A stretch of 64,000 nucleotides of DNA from Myxococcales bacterium (GTDB lineage: Bacteria > Myxococcota > Myxococcia > Myxococcales > Myxococcaceae): assembly GCA_016191815.1 (NCBI GenBank), contig JACPVI010000023.1, forward strand, positions 62,001 through 126,000. Direction: 5' to 3'. Shown here piece after piece: positions 36,614 to 44,630 of the stretch. Below the pieces are notes generated by a model. It searched no databases. It was not told the DNA's origin and saw only the letters and a list, made by a program, of their open reading frames with translations. Position numbers and translations under genes: made by a program. Position 1 is the first letter of the stretch, and every line of letters starts with the position of its first letter.

Positions 36614-37390
36614 ATGCCCCATGATCAAGAGTTCGAGTTTGATCCGACGCCCTACATGCGCCCGCCCGTGCTTGGCGTAGCCGATGCCGTGAGCCTCTCC
36701 GTCGCCCTGCTGACGGCCATGCCCAAGAATGCCGGACCGGGGCCGCGCAGTGAGGCCAAGAAGCTGCGGAAGGGCGCGTTGGAGTTGCAAGAAGCCTGGG
36801 GCGCGCGCGAAGCATCGGCAGCGGGTGAGGACCCACGTCCGGCGGACACCGCGGTCGATCGCGCCTGGTCGTGGCTCCACGACCGCCTTGCACCGTGTTC
36901 GGCCCTACCCAAGGAGCGTCACCCGAGGGCTGCTCGGGCGCAGGAACTCTTGACTAAGCTCTTCCCCGACGGGCTCAAGTTCCTGACCCTGACCTTCACC
37001 ACCGAGTGGGCCGAGAGCAAGCGGCGCCTGGACCTGATCGATAAGGAGCACCTCGAGACCGACCTCAACGCCCTTGCCGGGCCCGAGTACCTCTCCGAGG
37101 TGAAGCTGGCGCACAAGCGTTACGGCGAAGTGCTCAAGATCACCAAACCGGACGGCAACACCACGGTGAACCTAGCCAAGCACCTCAAAGAGGTGACGAG
37201 GGTCGTCCCCGACTACGCGCTCCAGGTCATCGCTGAGGCGAAACGCAGCGAAATCACGATGGCGCAGGCGGCGGATGCCCTGCGCCCGATCGACTTGTTC
37301 CGCGCCAACGCCGCCTCGCGCGCGGCGGGCGCCGAGAAACCGCTCTCCTCGACTCCGACCACGCCCATCCCCGAAGTCCCCGACAACTGA
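36614..37390 (+). CDS. Hypothetical protein, accessory region
   Basis: 258 residues from the ATG at 36614 with a GGGAGGG site 7-13 bp upstream. N-terminus MPHDQEFEFDPTPYMRPPVL; the rest is mostly helical, with charged segments (FTTEWAESKRRLDLIDKEHLE, KRYGEVLKITKPDGNTTVNLA) and a Pro/Thr-rich end. No signal peptide, membrane segment or known motif. Its stop codon lies inside a perfect hairpin terminator. It is single, next to a gene remnant and low-information DNA, so probably acquired. Function unknown. Confidence 0.65.
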   Translation: MPHDQEFEFDPTPYMRPPVLGVADAVSLSVALLTAMPKNAGPGPRSEAKKLRKGALELQEAWGAREASAAGEDPRPADTAVDRAWSWLHDRLAPCSALPKERHPRAARAQELLTKLFPDGLKFLTLTFTTEWAESKRRLDLIDKEHLETDLNALAGPEYLSEVKLAHKRYGEVLKITKPDGNTTVNLAKHLKEVTRVVPDYALQVIAEAKRSEITMAQAADALRPIDLFRANAASRAAGAEKPLSSTPTTPIPEVPDN

Positions 37391-37406
37391 GGGGTTCACC
37401 CCTCAG
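37387..37406 (+). terminator. Hairpin terminator overlapping the stop codon of the 258-residue gene
   Basis: CTGAGGGG (37387-37394) and CCCCTCAG (37399-37406) form a perfect 8-bp stem with a TTCA loop. The TGA stop is in the left arm. There is no T-run, but stability and position suggest a transcript end. Confidence 0.5.
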
Positions 37407-38032
37407 CCGGGCCACTGGGGATCTCGCCTCCCGACTGGCGCGCCGTCAGGGGGGCGGCGCCGGGTGTCGATTCCATCCTCCCCGCGGTTCCCCCGCCGAG
37501 GTTGAACCGCGCTTCGATGGAACCGTGCGGGTGCCATGAAGACGGGTGGGGTTCCCACGCTGACGTGGGACCTCTGCTTCCGAGCCTTCTGCCGCTGCAC
37601 CTTCGGCAGTGCGCGTCGCCGCATCGAACCTCCCCGGCTTGCGGGGCGCGAACATCGCTCGAGTTGGGAAGCCTGGGTGCAGGGGCGGGCGGGCGGCTCT
37701 CTCAGGGCTTCGCGAGGGGAACGACGGCCTTCCGAGGCCAGGGGATGATGAGGGCGAGCAGGATTGCCCGGCGGAGCGAAGCGGTTCTCCGCTGGACCAC
37801 ACCCTGGGGGCTGCACGGGTCCCACGAGCCGCCCCGCGCTGAAAGGCCGGCGCTCCCTTCCGCAGTCCAGAGGTGACTCCGCTCGAGATCGAAGGCTCCG
37901 TCGGCTCGCGCATTGCCACGGTCCGGAGAACCCGGCTACCAGCGTGAGCACACCCGTGGGGCGCGGTCCTTCGCCAGAGCGATCGAGCACTGCCGGCGTC
38001 GCCTGGGAGCGCTCGAATGCTCGATCACTCGA
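37407..38032 (+). other. About 630 bp without a recognisable gene
   Basis: Open frames here on both strands have Arg/Pro/Ser/Ala-rich translations without domains and no credible ribosome-binding sites. A small perfect hairpin (TCCCACG / CGTGGGA, CTGA loop) sits at 37553-37570. The region could hold decayed genes or an unrecognised structured RNA. I see nothing I can name. Confidence 0.4.
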
Positions 38033-38320
38033 TCACTCCGTGATCGCTTGTTCCACGATCTGGCGCGTTCTGCTGGCGTCGTGGTCGCAGCTCAGGATCT
38101 TGAAGAGATCCTCGCCCTTGACCCCGACCGACCGGGCATTGGCCCTGATCTCGTCCACGCGAATCTCCCGGGCGTTACGCGAGAGCTTCGTCCAGAAACT
38201 CGTCTTCTTGCCGTCCAGGTGGAAGAAGAACATTTCGTGATCGCGCGATCCCGAAGCTTCGAGGAATCCCTTCTCTCGCACGGACCTACGAAAGGTACTC
38301 GCGTCAACCGGCTTGATCAC
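38033..38320 (-). CDS. Small HicA-like protein (possible toxin)
   Basis: 95 residues. The pattern VDASTFRRSVREKGFLEAS, then HEMFFFHLDGKKTSFWTKLS with NAREIRVDEIRANARSVGV resembles a family of small HicA/YcfA-like proteins in which an (H/R)xxFFxxxDGKxT strand pair is followed by two helices. Those relatives are linked to toxin-antitoxin systems; a direct match cannot be claimed. Its ATG overlaps the upstream gene by 4 bp. Codon use is less GC-rich than the surrounding housekeeping genes. Confidence 0.55.
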   Translation of the reverse strand: MIKPVDASTFRRSVREKGFLEASGSRDHEMFFFHLDGKKTSFWTKLSRNAREIRVDEIRANARSVGVKGEDLFKILSCDHDASRTRQIVEQAITE

Positions 38321-38682
38321 GCGAAGTAGAGGCGCAAGCGCCGCAGCGCTTGCTTGGCGCTCGCATGCAGCCGGGACTCCCCGGTGCGAGAGAATTCCTC
38401 GAAGAGCGACAGCGCGGTGTTGAACAGGTCGGTCATCGCGCGGCCCTCATCGGGGCCCGCGCCTCCGACGAGAATGGCCGGCGCAAAAGCGATGATACCT
38501 TCCTCTCCCGGGGAGAGCTCAATCTTCAGCGGCACTGCGAATCGATGCTCTCGGTTCCGAAATCGGTAAGAGTTCAGGTAGACGACCGCACTCTCAGACC
38601 ACCGCTCTGCCGGTTTCACGACAGAGGATTCTTCCAGCAGGTCGACGTCTACCAGATGCGCCTCGGCGTTCCCGCTCACCAT
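38317..38682 (-). CDS. Hypothetical protein of a three-gene module
   Basis: 121 residues. It starts MVSGNAEAHLVDVDLLEESS at a 1-base overlap with the upstream TIGR04255 gene and overlaps the downstream gene by 4 bp. The N-terminal half is beta-like (VVYLNSYRFRNREHRFAVPL), and the C-terminal half is helical (GRAMTDLFNTALSLFEEFSR, then SAKQALRRLRLYF). No known motif recognised. Tight packing shows that it works with its two neighbours. Confidence 0.6.
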   Translation of the reverse strand: MVSGNAEAHLVDVDLLEESSVVKPAERWSESAVVYLNSYRFRNREHRFAVPLKIELSPGEEGIIAFAPAILVGGAGPDEGRAMTDLFNTALSLFEEFSRTGESRLHASAKQALRRLRLYFA

Positions 38683-39431
38683 CAGGCCTCTCCTCTCAGG
38701 TACCTATGGAACGATTCCGTGATCAGTCCCAAGAAAGCCTCCTCTATCAATTCATGGGCGACCCTCAAGAAGCTAGGGACTTGGCTGGGCCCAAGCTCCC
38801 CCGTCCGGTAGGCATCCAAGTCTAGCCGAGTGCCGGCCGCAGGCGAGAGCTGCAGCTCCTTGCCGCCAGGCTGGATGCGAATCTCGGGGACGCGCGGCTC
38901 TGGTGTCGAGACGGTAACCCTCAAGCGGATCTCTGATTGCTCCGTTTCGAATGTCACTTGAGGCCTGCCGGCGACATGGAGCTCTTTTTTGTGCCAGCCA
39001 GAGAATCCGAGCTTCAAACCAGGGTGCAGGTGCCCAGAGGTCTCGTCCGGAGGGAATTCGGGGGGAAGGTCGTTGATGTAGCGAAGCCCGACACGGGAGA
39101 TCGGCCCATGCGCGCAGGAGCGTCGAAAAGTCCGATAGAGCGCCAGGAAACGATCCCGGAATGCGCCCCAGCTTTCGTACCGACCGGTCGCGACGGCAAA
39201 TGAGTTGATAGCGAGCATCACCACCGTCTGGCCGTCCGAGCTCCCAAGGCGGAGTGCCTGTAGCAACGGAGATGTGCCCACGACGGCGCCGGGGACGAGC
39301 AGCTTCGGGAACTGAGCTCTCACACTCCGCTGGAACACACCCCAGGTGCGAAGCAAGCTCAGGTCCCCATGGAACCGGACCTCTGCGGAAGCCTCGGCGA
39401 GCGGTGAGTTCGGCAAGATCGGGCGAGGCAT
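38682..39431 (-). CDS. TIGR04255 family protein
   Basis: 249 residues from the ATG at 39429-39431. The family pattern is recognisable: an N-terminal PNSPLAEASAEVRF, the central RVGLRYINDL (residues ~113-122) and a C-terminal HELIEEAFLGLITESFHRYL. TIGR04255 proteins are uncharacterised, scattered across bacteria and often in accessory islands. No catalytic residues are known. It is the first gene of the three-gene module. Confidence 0.75.
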   Translation of the reverse strand: MPRPILPNSPLAEASAEVRFHGDLSLLRTWGVFQRSVRAQFPKLLVPGAVVGTSPLLQALRLGSSDGQTVVMLAINSFAVATGRYESWGAFRDRFLALYRTFRRSCAHGPISRVGLRYINDLPPEFPPDETSGHLHPGLKLGFSGWHKKELHVAGRPQVTFETEQSEIRLRVTVSTPEPRVPEIRIQPGGKELQLSPAAGTRLDLDAYRTGELGPSQVPSFLRVAHELIEEAFLGLITESFHRYLRGEA

Positions 39432-39563
39432 GGAGAATGCCGGCTGACGGGCGAGCCCTCTAGCGTGCGAGGCCAACGGCAGTCCACCGTTTTTTCTGAG
39501 CATGTCGAATCAACGACCAGGGCGCTCCGCGCGCCCTCGGCTTCGGCCCGGCAGCCCGCACGA

Positions 39564-40754
39564 TCATGGCAGGCCCAAGACCAGGAACTTGAGGTAGCGG
39601 CCTTCCGGGAACTGAAGCCGGATGGGGTGATCCGGCGGCTGGTAGCGCTCCTCCACCAACGCGAGGTCCACGCCCACCTTGTAGGCCGCCTCCTTCACCG
39701 CGCCGAGGAAGGCCTCCGGGCTCACGCGCGCCGAGCAGGAAGCGGTCGCCAGCAGCCCGCCCTCCCGCACCAGCGCGAGCGCCTGCCGGTTCAAGGAGGC
39801 GTAGCCGTCGATCGCCGCCTGCACCGCCCGCTGCGCCTTCGCGAACGCCGGAGGATCGAGGATCACCAGATCGAAGGTCCGGCCCTCCTTGCGGAAGGAG
39901 GCGATCAGCTCGAAGACGTCCGCCGCCAGGAAGTCGTGCGCCGCCGCATCGAGCCCGTTCAGCTCGAAGTTCTGCCGCGCCAGGGCGATCGCGCCGGCGT
40001 CCTGGTCCACCGAGAACACTGATCTCGCTCCACCCAGCGCCGCGTTCACCGAAAAGCCCCCGGTGAACGAGAAGCAGTTCAGCACCTCGCGGCCTCTGGC
40101 CAGCCGGCGGATGAGGGCGCGGTTCTCCCGCTGGTCCAGGAAGAAGCCCGTCTTCTGCCCGCCGTAGGCGTCGACCCAAAACCGCGCTCCCCGCTCGCGG
40201 ATCTCGATCAGCTCCGGCGCCGGCCTTCCCCACAGCATCCGCCCGGAGCCCTTCCCCTCGCGCTCCTCCTGCTCCGGCACCTCGTCTCGCCCGATCACGC
40301 CCAAAAGCTCCGGCACCCTCCGGGAGAGCGCCTCCACCAGCATCTCCCGGTAGGGCCGGAGGCCCGCCGAGTACAACCTCACCACCGCGAAACCCGCGTA
40401 GAGGTCCACCACCACCCCGGGCAGCCCATCCCCCTCGCCGTGCAAAAGGCGGAAGCTGTCGGTACCCTCGAGATCGATGAGCGCGCGCCGGAGCTCGAGG
40501 GCGGCGGCCACCTTGCGCTCGAAGAAGCAGAGGTCGATCGCCTCCGAGGCGTCGCGCGTGAGCACGCGCACCGAGATCGGAGAGAGCGGATCGAAATAGC
40601 CGCGGGCGACGAAGCGCCCGGCCTCCACCAGATCCACCACGCTTCCCGCCGGGACCTTCGGCGCGTGCTCGATGGCCTTGCGAAAAACCCACGGGTGCCC
40701 TGCGCGGATGTGCTTGCCGAGGCCCGTCCTCAGGCTGAGCTTGAGGACGCTCAT
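39564..40754 (-). CDS. rlmI: Class I SAM-dependent rRNA methyltransferase, RlmI-like
   Basis: 396 residues from the ATG at 40752-40754, which overlaps the HAD gene stop (ATGA). The N-terminal PUA domain contains GKHIRAGHPWVFRKAIE. A Rossmann methyltransferase follows: GGQKTGFFLDQRENRALIR, VLNCFSFTGGFSVNAALGGA (SAM motif I), VDQDAGAI and the catalytic-loop LDPPAFAK. This order is that of RlmI/RlmK enzymes that make m5C in 23S rRNA. The exact target is inferred. A small GC hairpin lies at 39519-39537 downstream. Confidence 0.87.
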   Translation of the reverse strand: MSVLKLSLRTGLGKHIRAGHPWVFRKAIEHAPKVPAGSVVDLVEAGRFVARGYFDPLSPISVRVLTRDASEAIDLCFFERKVAAALELRRALIDLEGTDSFRLLHGEGDGLPGVVVDLYAGFAVVRLYSAGLRPYREMLVEALSRRVPELLGVIGRDEVPEQEEREGKGSGRMLWGRPAPELIEIRERGARFWVDAYGGQKTGFFLDQRENRALIRRLARGREVLNCFSFTGGFSVNAALGGARSVFSVDQDAGAIALARQNFELNGLDAAAHDFLAADVFELIASFRKEGRTFDLVILDPPAFAKAQRAVQAAIDGYASLNRQALALVREGGLLATASCSARVSPEAFLGAVKEAAYKVGVDLALVEERYQPPDHPIRLQFPEGRYLKFLVLGLP

Positions 40755-41587
40755 CGCCGCGCCGCCAGCACCGATTCGGCCAGCTCCTCGAAGCCTTTGC
40801 CCTCGGGCGAGGGGGTGACGAACGCCGGCGGGTGTTCGATGCGCCCGAGCACCGCCCGCACGTTGGCCACTCCGACCGAGAGGTGGAAGGCCCCGAACAT
40901 CGGCGAGTCGTTGAAGGAGTCCCCCACGTAGACGAAGCGCGCATCGCGCCGGCGCAAGGACAGCCCCCACTCGCGGCTCACGAAGTGACGCACCGCGGAC
41001 AGCTTGTCGAAGCGGCCGATCCAGCAGTTCACGTGGACCGAAGAGCGCACCGCCGTGACTCCTCGGGACCTGAGGTGACGCTCCAGCTCGTCTGTCGCCC
41101 GCTGCCCAAGGCGCGCCTCCTCGTGGTAGTCGATCGCCAGGTCCACCTCGGTGTAGGCGCTGTCCGAAGACAGGCGCGCGCCGGGGACCCGAGCCATCGC
41201 CGCCTCCACCTCGCGCTCGAGGCGGCGGCGATTGGCGATGCGCTCCGGCGCCGGTTGCAGGTACACCTTCCGCAGCCGCCCCCGCCTGCCGGGAGCGAAG
41301 TACAACCCGCCGTTCTCCACGATCACCCCCCGCACCGGCAGGCACCGCGCCCAGCACTCCCCCCACCCCGCCGGCCGGCCGCTCACCAGCACCACCCCGA
41401 TGCCCGCCTCTTCCAGCCGCTCCAGCGCGCGCACCGTCGAGCCGGCGAGCTTCCCCAAAGTGGTGAGGGTGGCGTCGACATCGGTGAAGACCGCCTCCGC
41501 ACGGCCGAAGTCTGCCTCACAGAGCGCGCGGGGCCCCTCACCCTGTCCCTCCCCCGGAGGGAGAGGGGACCTTCTTCGAGCACGCAC
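40751..41587 (-). CDS. HAD-superfamily phosphatase
   Basis: 278 residues from a GTG at 41585-41587 with a GAGGTG site upstream. HAD motifs are complete: DVDATLT (DxDxT), VLVSGRP, a Lys in FDKLSAV and GDSFNDSPMF. The C2-type cap between them resembles the Cof / mannosyl-3-phosphoglycerate phosphatase / sucrose phosphatase group. Residues 8-18 (PLPPGEGQGEG) are encoded by an intergenic-type repeat that has become part of the gene. It is coupled to rlmI downstream. Substrate unknown. Confidence 0.8.
   Translation of the reverse strand: MRARRRSPLPPGEGQGEGPRALCEADFGRAEAVFTDVDATLTTLGKLAGSTVRALERLEEAGIGVVLVSGRPAGWGECWARCLPVRGVIVENGGLYFAPGRRGRLRKVYLQPAPERIANRRRLEREVEAAMARVPGARLSSDSAYTEVDLAIDYHEEARLGQRATDELERHLRSRGVTAVRSSVHVNCWIGRFDKLSAVRHFVSREWGLSLRRRDARFVYVGDSFNDSPMFGAFHLSVGVANVRAVLGRIEHPPAFVTPSPEGKGFEELAESVLAARR
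41535..41570. repeat. Intergenic-type palindromic repeat (CCCTCACCCT family), copy 1
   Basis: The segment carries cccctcaccctgtccctccc followed by a complementary ggagggagagggg. TCCCTCC (41546-41552) and GGAGGGA (41556-41562) form a hairpin. A related sequence is at 45075-45104. Repeats of this type (ccctcaccct..ccctctccc) are frequent in GC-rich proteobacterial genomes. This copy lies within the 5' coding part of the HAD gene. Confidence 0.65.
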
Positions 41588-41599
41588 GCGCGGCCCACC

Positions 41600-42775
41600 T
41601 CAATAGAGCTGCAGGTTCGCCAGGAGCGCCACCAGCCGCTCCAGATTCTCTGCCACGTCCGTTCCAGTCGGGGCCGCCTTGCGCGACTTCCGGAGGAAGG
41701 CGTCCAGCTCCGGGTCGCGGCCGTACAAGGATTGCGCCTTCGCGATCGCCTCGCCCAGCGCCGCCGCAGCGCCCTCCGGATCGGTGCTCAAGAGCTGGCC
41801 GGCACGCTCCACTCCCACTCCGCATTCCGCCATCGCCTCCCGGTCGTGGATGAGCAGCATCTCCCGGCTGTTCACCCCGGCCAGCGAGCGCACGAACTCG
41901 TCGAACGGCTCGACGATCTGCAACAGGCCGCGCCTGGAGGGGTTAGGCCGGCCCAACAGGCCCCGCAGCTCGTCGCGGAGCTCGATGAGGCGGCGCTTGT
42001 CGTGCGCGCGGAAGGCTCGATACGCCGGAGTCCGGCCGAAGGAGTCCATCTCCTTCTCGAGCTGCGTGGCGTTCCACTGCACGTCCTCCGGCTCGGCCTC
42101 CCGGATCTGCTCGAGCCGCGAGCCGAACAGGCGGATGAGGTCCGCCACCGTGCCGCGCACCGTGACCGCCGCCTTCACTTCCTGATCGAAGAACGGGACC
42201 ACGTCCTTCCGTTGCACCTCCGCGAAGACCAGCGCGGTGTTGAACACCAGATCGCCGATCTGCTCGCGGAATCGGGCGCGGTGTGACTGAAGCTCGGCCA
42301 GGAGGTTCCACCGGTCGGACATCACTTGCGGGCTTCGCATCGCCTCGCCGAGCTGGGTGACCTGCGTGGCGAGCTGCTGGGCCGCGCCCTGGAGGGCCGC
42401 CTCCGCCTCGCCCGCCCGTCGCGCGCCCGCCGAGCTCGCGCCCGGCCCGGTCTCCTCCAGCACCCGCGAGAGCGTGTCGCCCAGCCCGCCCGGAGGGTGC
42501 GCCGGAAACTGCTCGCGGATCACCATCAGCAGATTGTTGACGTCCATCACCGTGTCGCGGATGACGGGCGCCATCTCCTCCCAGAGGGCGAGGTCCGGCG
42601 AGCCCTCCACGGTGGGCGCCTCGTACTTCACCAGGTCGAGATCGAACAGGCGCCAGATGGCGGTGGCGGCCGCCTCGTACACCTTGCGCAGCCGCGCGGA
42701 GTAGGCGCGGTCGGGGATCTGCCCCAGCACCGATTCCAGAGAAGGAGTGAGCCGGTTGGCTTCCACGCTGGCCAC
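41600..42775 (-). CDS. Conserved helical protein, function unknown
   Basis: 391 residues, nearly all alpha-helical and charged, with no signal peptide or membrane segment. It begins MASVEANRLTPSLESVLGQI. Recognisable pieces include RDTVMDVNNLLMVIREQFPA and KDVVPFFDQEVKAAVTVRGT. I do not recognise a domain. It ends 12 bp before the HAD gene start and probably forms one operon with HAD and rlmI. It diverges from corA. Confidence 0.65.
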   Translation of the reverse strand: MASVEANRLTPSLESVLGQIPDRAYSARLRKVYEAAATAIWRLFDLDLVKYEAPTVEGSPDLALWEEMAPVIRDTVMDVNNLLMVIREQFPAHPPGGLGDTLSRVLEETGPGASSAGARRAGEAEAALQGAAQQLATQVTQLGEAMRSPQVMSDRWNLLAELQSHRARFREQIGDLVFNTALVFAEVQRKDVVPFFDQEVKAAVTVRGTVADLIRLFGSRLEQIREAEPEDVQWNATQLEKEMDSFGRTPAYRAFRAHDKRRLIELRDELRGLLGRPNPSRRGLLQIVEPFDEFVRSLAGVNSREMLLIHDREAMAECGVGVERAGQLLSTDPEGAAAALGEAIAKAQSLYGRDPELDAFLRKSRKAAPTGTDVAENLERLVALLANLQLY

Positions 42776-42860
42776 GGCTCCCGAGTCTATTCACAACCTC
42801 GGCCGCGGGCTCCCTTTCCGTCTGGAAAAAAGGGGCGTTTGCCGGTAGGAGCGCCCCGCC

Positions 42861-43826
42861 ATGGAGACCGGAGGGGGCGCCAGGATCAGCATCTGGGCGT
42901 ACGCGGACGGCCGCCTCCGGGCCGGCGGGGCCGAGCTGCTCGAGGCGCCCGGCATCAAGTGGATCGACCTCACCGGCCCGGACGAGCCGACGCTCCGGGT
43001 GCTGGCGCACCGCTTCGGGCTGCACACCCTGGCGCTGGAGGACTGCCTCCACCTCGACCAGCGGCCCAAGCTCGAGGAGTACCCGGGCCATCACTTCATC
43101 GTCCTGCAGTCTTTCTCCACTCCGGCCGACAAGGCGCGCGGCCTCTCGCTGGTGGAGATGCACTTCTTCCTCGGCTCGGAGTTTCTGATCACCGTGCACG
43201 CGGGGCCGACTTCGGCGGTGGACCAGGCGAAGAGGCGGGTCGAGGAGGACGCGCCAGGGACGATCGGCCGCGGGCCCGACTTCGTGCTCTACCTGGTGGC
43301 CGATGCCCTGGTCGATCTGAACTTCCCGCCGCTGGACGCCATCGCGGAGGAGCTGGAGGAGCTGGAGACGCGGGTCTTCCGGCTCCCGGACCAGCGGCAG
43401 CTCCAGCGGGCGTTCGACCTCAAGCGTGACCTGGTGGTGATGAGGCGGGTGCTTTCCCCCCAGCGCGACGTGGTGGCGCTGCTCGCCAAGCGCGCGCTGC
43501 CGATCGTCAGCGAGCGCACCGCGCTCTACTTCCGAGACGTGTACGACCACCTGGTGAGGGTGTACGAGCAGATCGAGAGCGCGCGGGACCTCCTCTCCAA
43601 CGTGATGGACGCCTACCTCTCGGTGGTGGCGAATCGGACCAACGACATCAGCAAGCAGCTCACCATCTTCGCCACCATCTTCCTGCCCCTGTCGTTCATC
43701 ACCGGCTTCTTCGGGCAGAACTTCGATGTCTTGTCGGGAAAGAGTTTCTTCGTCTTGATGCTGGCGCTGACCGGGTTGCTCCCGGCGGGGATGTTGTATT
43801 GGTTCCGCTGGCGCAAGTGGCTTTGA
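42861..43826 (+). CDS. corA: CorA-family divalent cation transporter
   Basis: 321 residues. A large cytosolic N-terminal domain with coiled coil (EELEELETRVFRLPDQRQLQ) is followed by two C-terminal TM helices (ISKQLTIFATIFLPLSFITG and FFVLMLALTGLLPAGMLYWF). The selectivity signature between them is GFFGQNFD, a GQN version of the usual GMN; GQN variants occur in the family. A pentameric Mg/Co channel by homology. A TAGGAG site precedes the ATG. Ends with basic residues. Confidence 0.87.
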   Translation: METGGGARISIWAYADGRLRAGGAELLEAPGIKWIDLTGPDEPTLRVLAHRFGLHTLALEDCLHLDQRPKLEEYPGHHFIVLQSFSTPADKARGLSLVEMHFFLGSEFLITVHAGPTSAVDQAKRRVEEDAPGTIGRGPDFVLYLVADALVDLNFPPLDAIAEELEELETRVFRLPDQRQLQRAFDLKRDLVVMRRVLSPQRDVVALLAKRALPIVSERTALYFRDVYDHLVRVYEQIESARDLLSNVMDAYLSVVANRTNDISKQLTIFATIFLPLSFITGFFGQNFDVLSGKSFFVLMLALTGLLPAGMLYWFRWRKWL

Positions 43827-43843
43827 GCCTTCGGGAGCTGGCG

Positions 43844-44626
43844 ATGCCGACCATCCAGCGCGACCATGTGACGATCTTCTTCCGCGACAACGGGCGGGGG
43901 CTGCCGGTGCTGCTGTTGCACCCCTTCCCGATGACCTCCGAGGAGCTTGGGCCGCAGCTCGAGGGCCTTTCGGCGAGGTACCGGCTCATCGCCCCCGATC
44001 ACCGCGGCTTCGGGAAGAGCGGAGCGGGCGCTGGTCCGACGGAGATGTCCACCATCGCGGCCGACGCGCTGGCGGTGCTCGACTCGCTCGGGATCGACTC
44101 GGCGGTGGTGGGAGGGGTGTCGATGGGCGGCTACGCCGCGCTCGCCTTGCTCCGGCTCGCTCCCCGGCGGGTGAAGGGGCTGGTGCTGGCTGACACGCAG
44201 GCCGGACCCGACGACGAGGAGGGCAGGCGGCGGCGGCTGGAGATCGCCTCGAGGGTGGAAGCAAGCGGAATGAGCCCGCTGCTCGAGCTGGTGCCCAAGC
44301 TGCTCGGCCCCAGGGTGGATCCAGCAGTGCGGGCCCAGGTGGAGGCGATGATCCGCGGCAACCAGCCTGCCGGCGCGGCCGCGGCACAGCGTGGCATGGC
44401 CGCCCGGCCAGACAGCCGGGAGTTGCTCTCGAGATTCGATGGGCCGGTGTTGATCATCGTCGGCGAGCTTGATCCGCTGACCACGCCGGAGAAGGCGCGG
44501 GAGATGGCGGCGCTGGCCCGCCGGGCGCGCGTGGTGGAGATTCCCGGCGTCGGTCACCTCGCCAACTACGAGGCGCCGGAGGCCTTCAACCGGGCGCTCG
44601 AGGAATTCCTCGCCGGAATCGAGTGA
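43844..44626 (+). CDS. Alpha/beta hydrolase
   Basis: 260 residues from the ATG at 43844, with GGGAG about seven bases upstream; the frame is open upstream into corA. Hydrolase motifs: LLLHPFPM oxyanion loop, PDHRGFGKSG (residues 51-60), nucleophile Ser93 in GGVSMGGYAAL, acid Asp in IIVGELDPLTTP and catalytic His in IPGVGHLANYE. All of the triad is present. The sequence resembles 3-oxoadipate enol-lactonase-like and haloperoxidase-like enzymes; the substrate is unknown. Confidence 0.82.
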   Translation: MPTIQRDHVTIFFRDNGRGLPVLLLHPFPMTSEELGPQLEGLSARYRLIAPDHRGFGKSGAGAGPTEMSTIAADALAVLDSLGIDSAVVGGVSMGGYAALALLRLAPRRVKGLVLADTQAGPDDEEGRRRRLEIASRVEASGMSPLLELVPKLLGPRVDPAVRAQVEAMIRGNQPAGAAAAQRGMAARPDSRELLSRFDGPVLIIVGELDPLTTPEKAREMAALARRARVVEIPGVGHLANYEAPEAFNRALEEFLAGIE

Positions 44627-44630
44627 GCGC

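Noticed and set aside
37501-37600. Resemblance of gaaccgtgcgggtgcc to the end of a group II intron
   Set aside because: No domain V fold could be drawn and no reverse transcriptase gene is nearby.
37446-37919. Minus-strand open frame of 157 codons in the gene-poor interval
   Set aside because: Arg/Pro/Ser/Gly-rich translation with no motif or ribosome-binding site; competing frames of similar length exist on the other strand.
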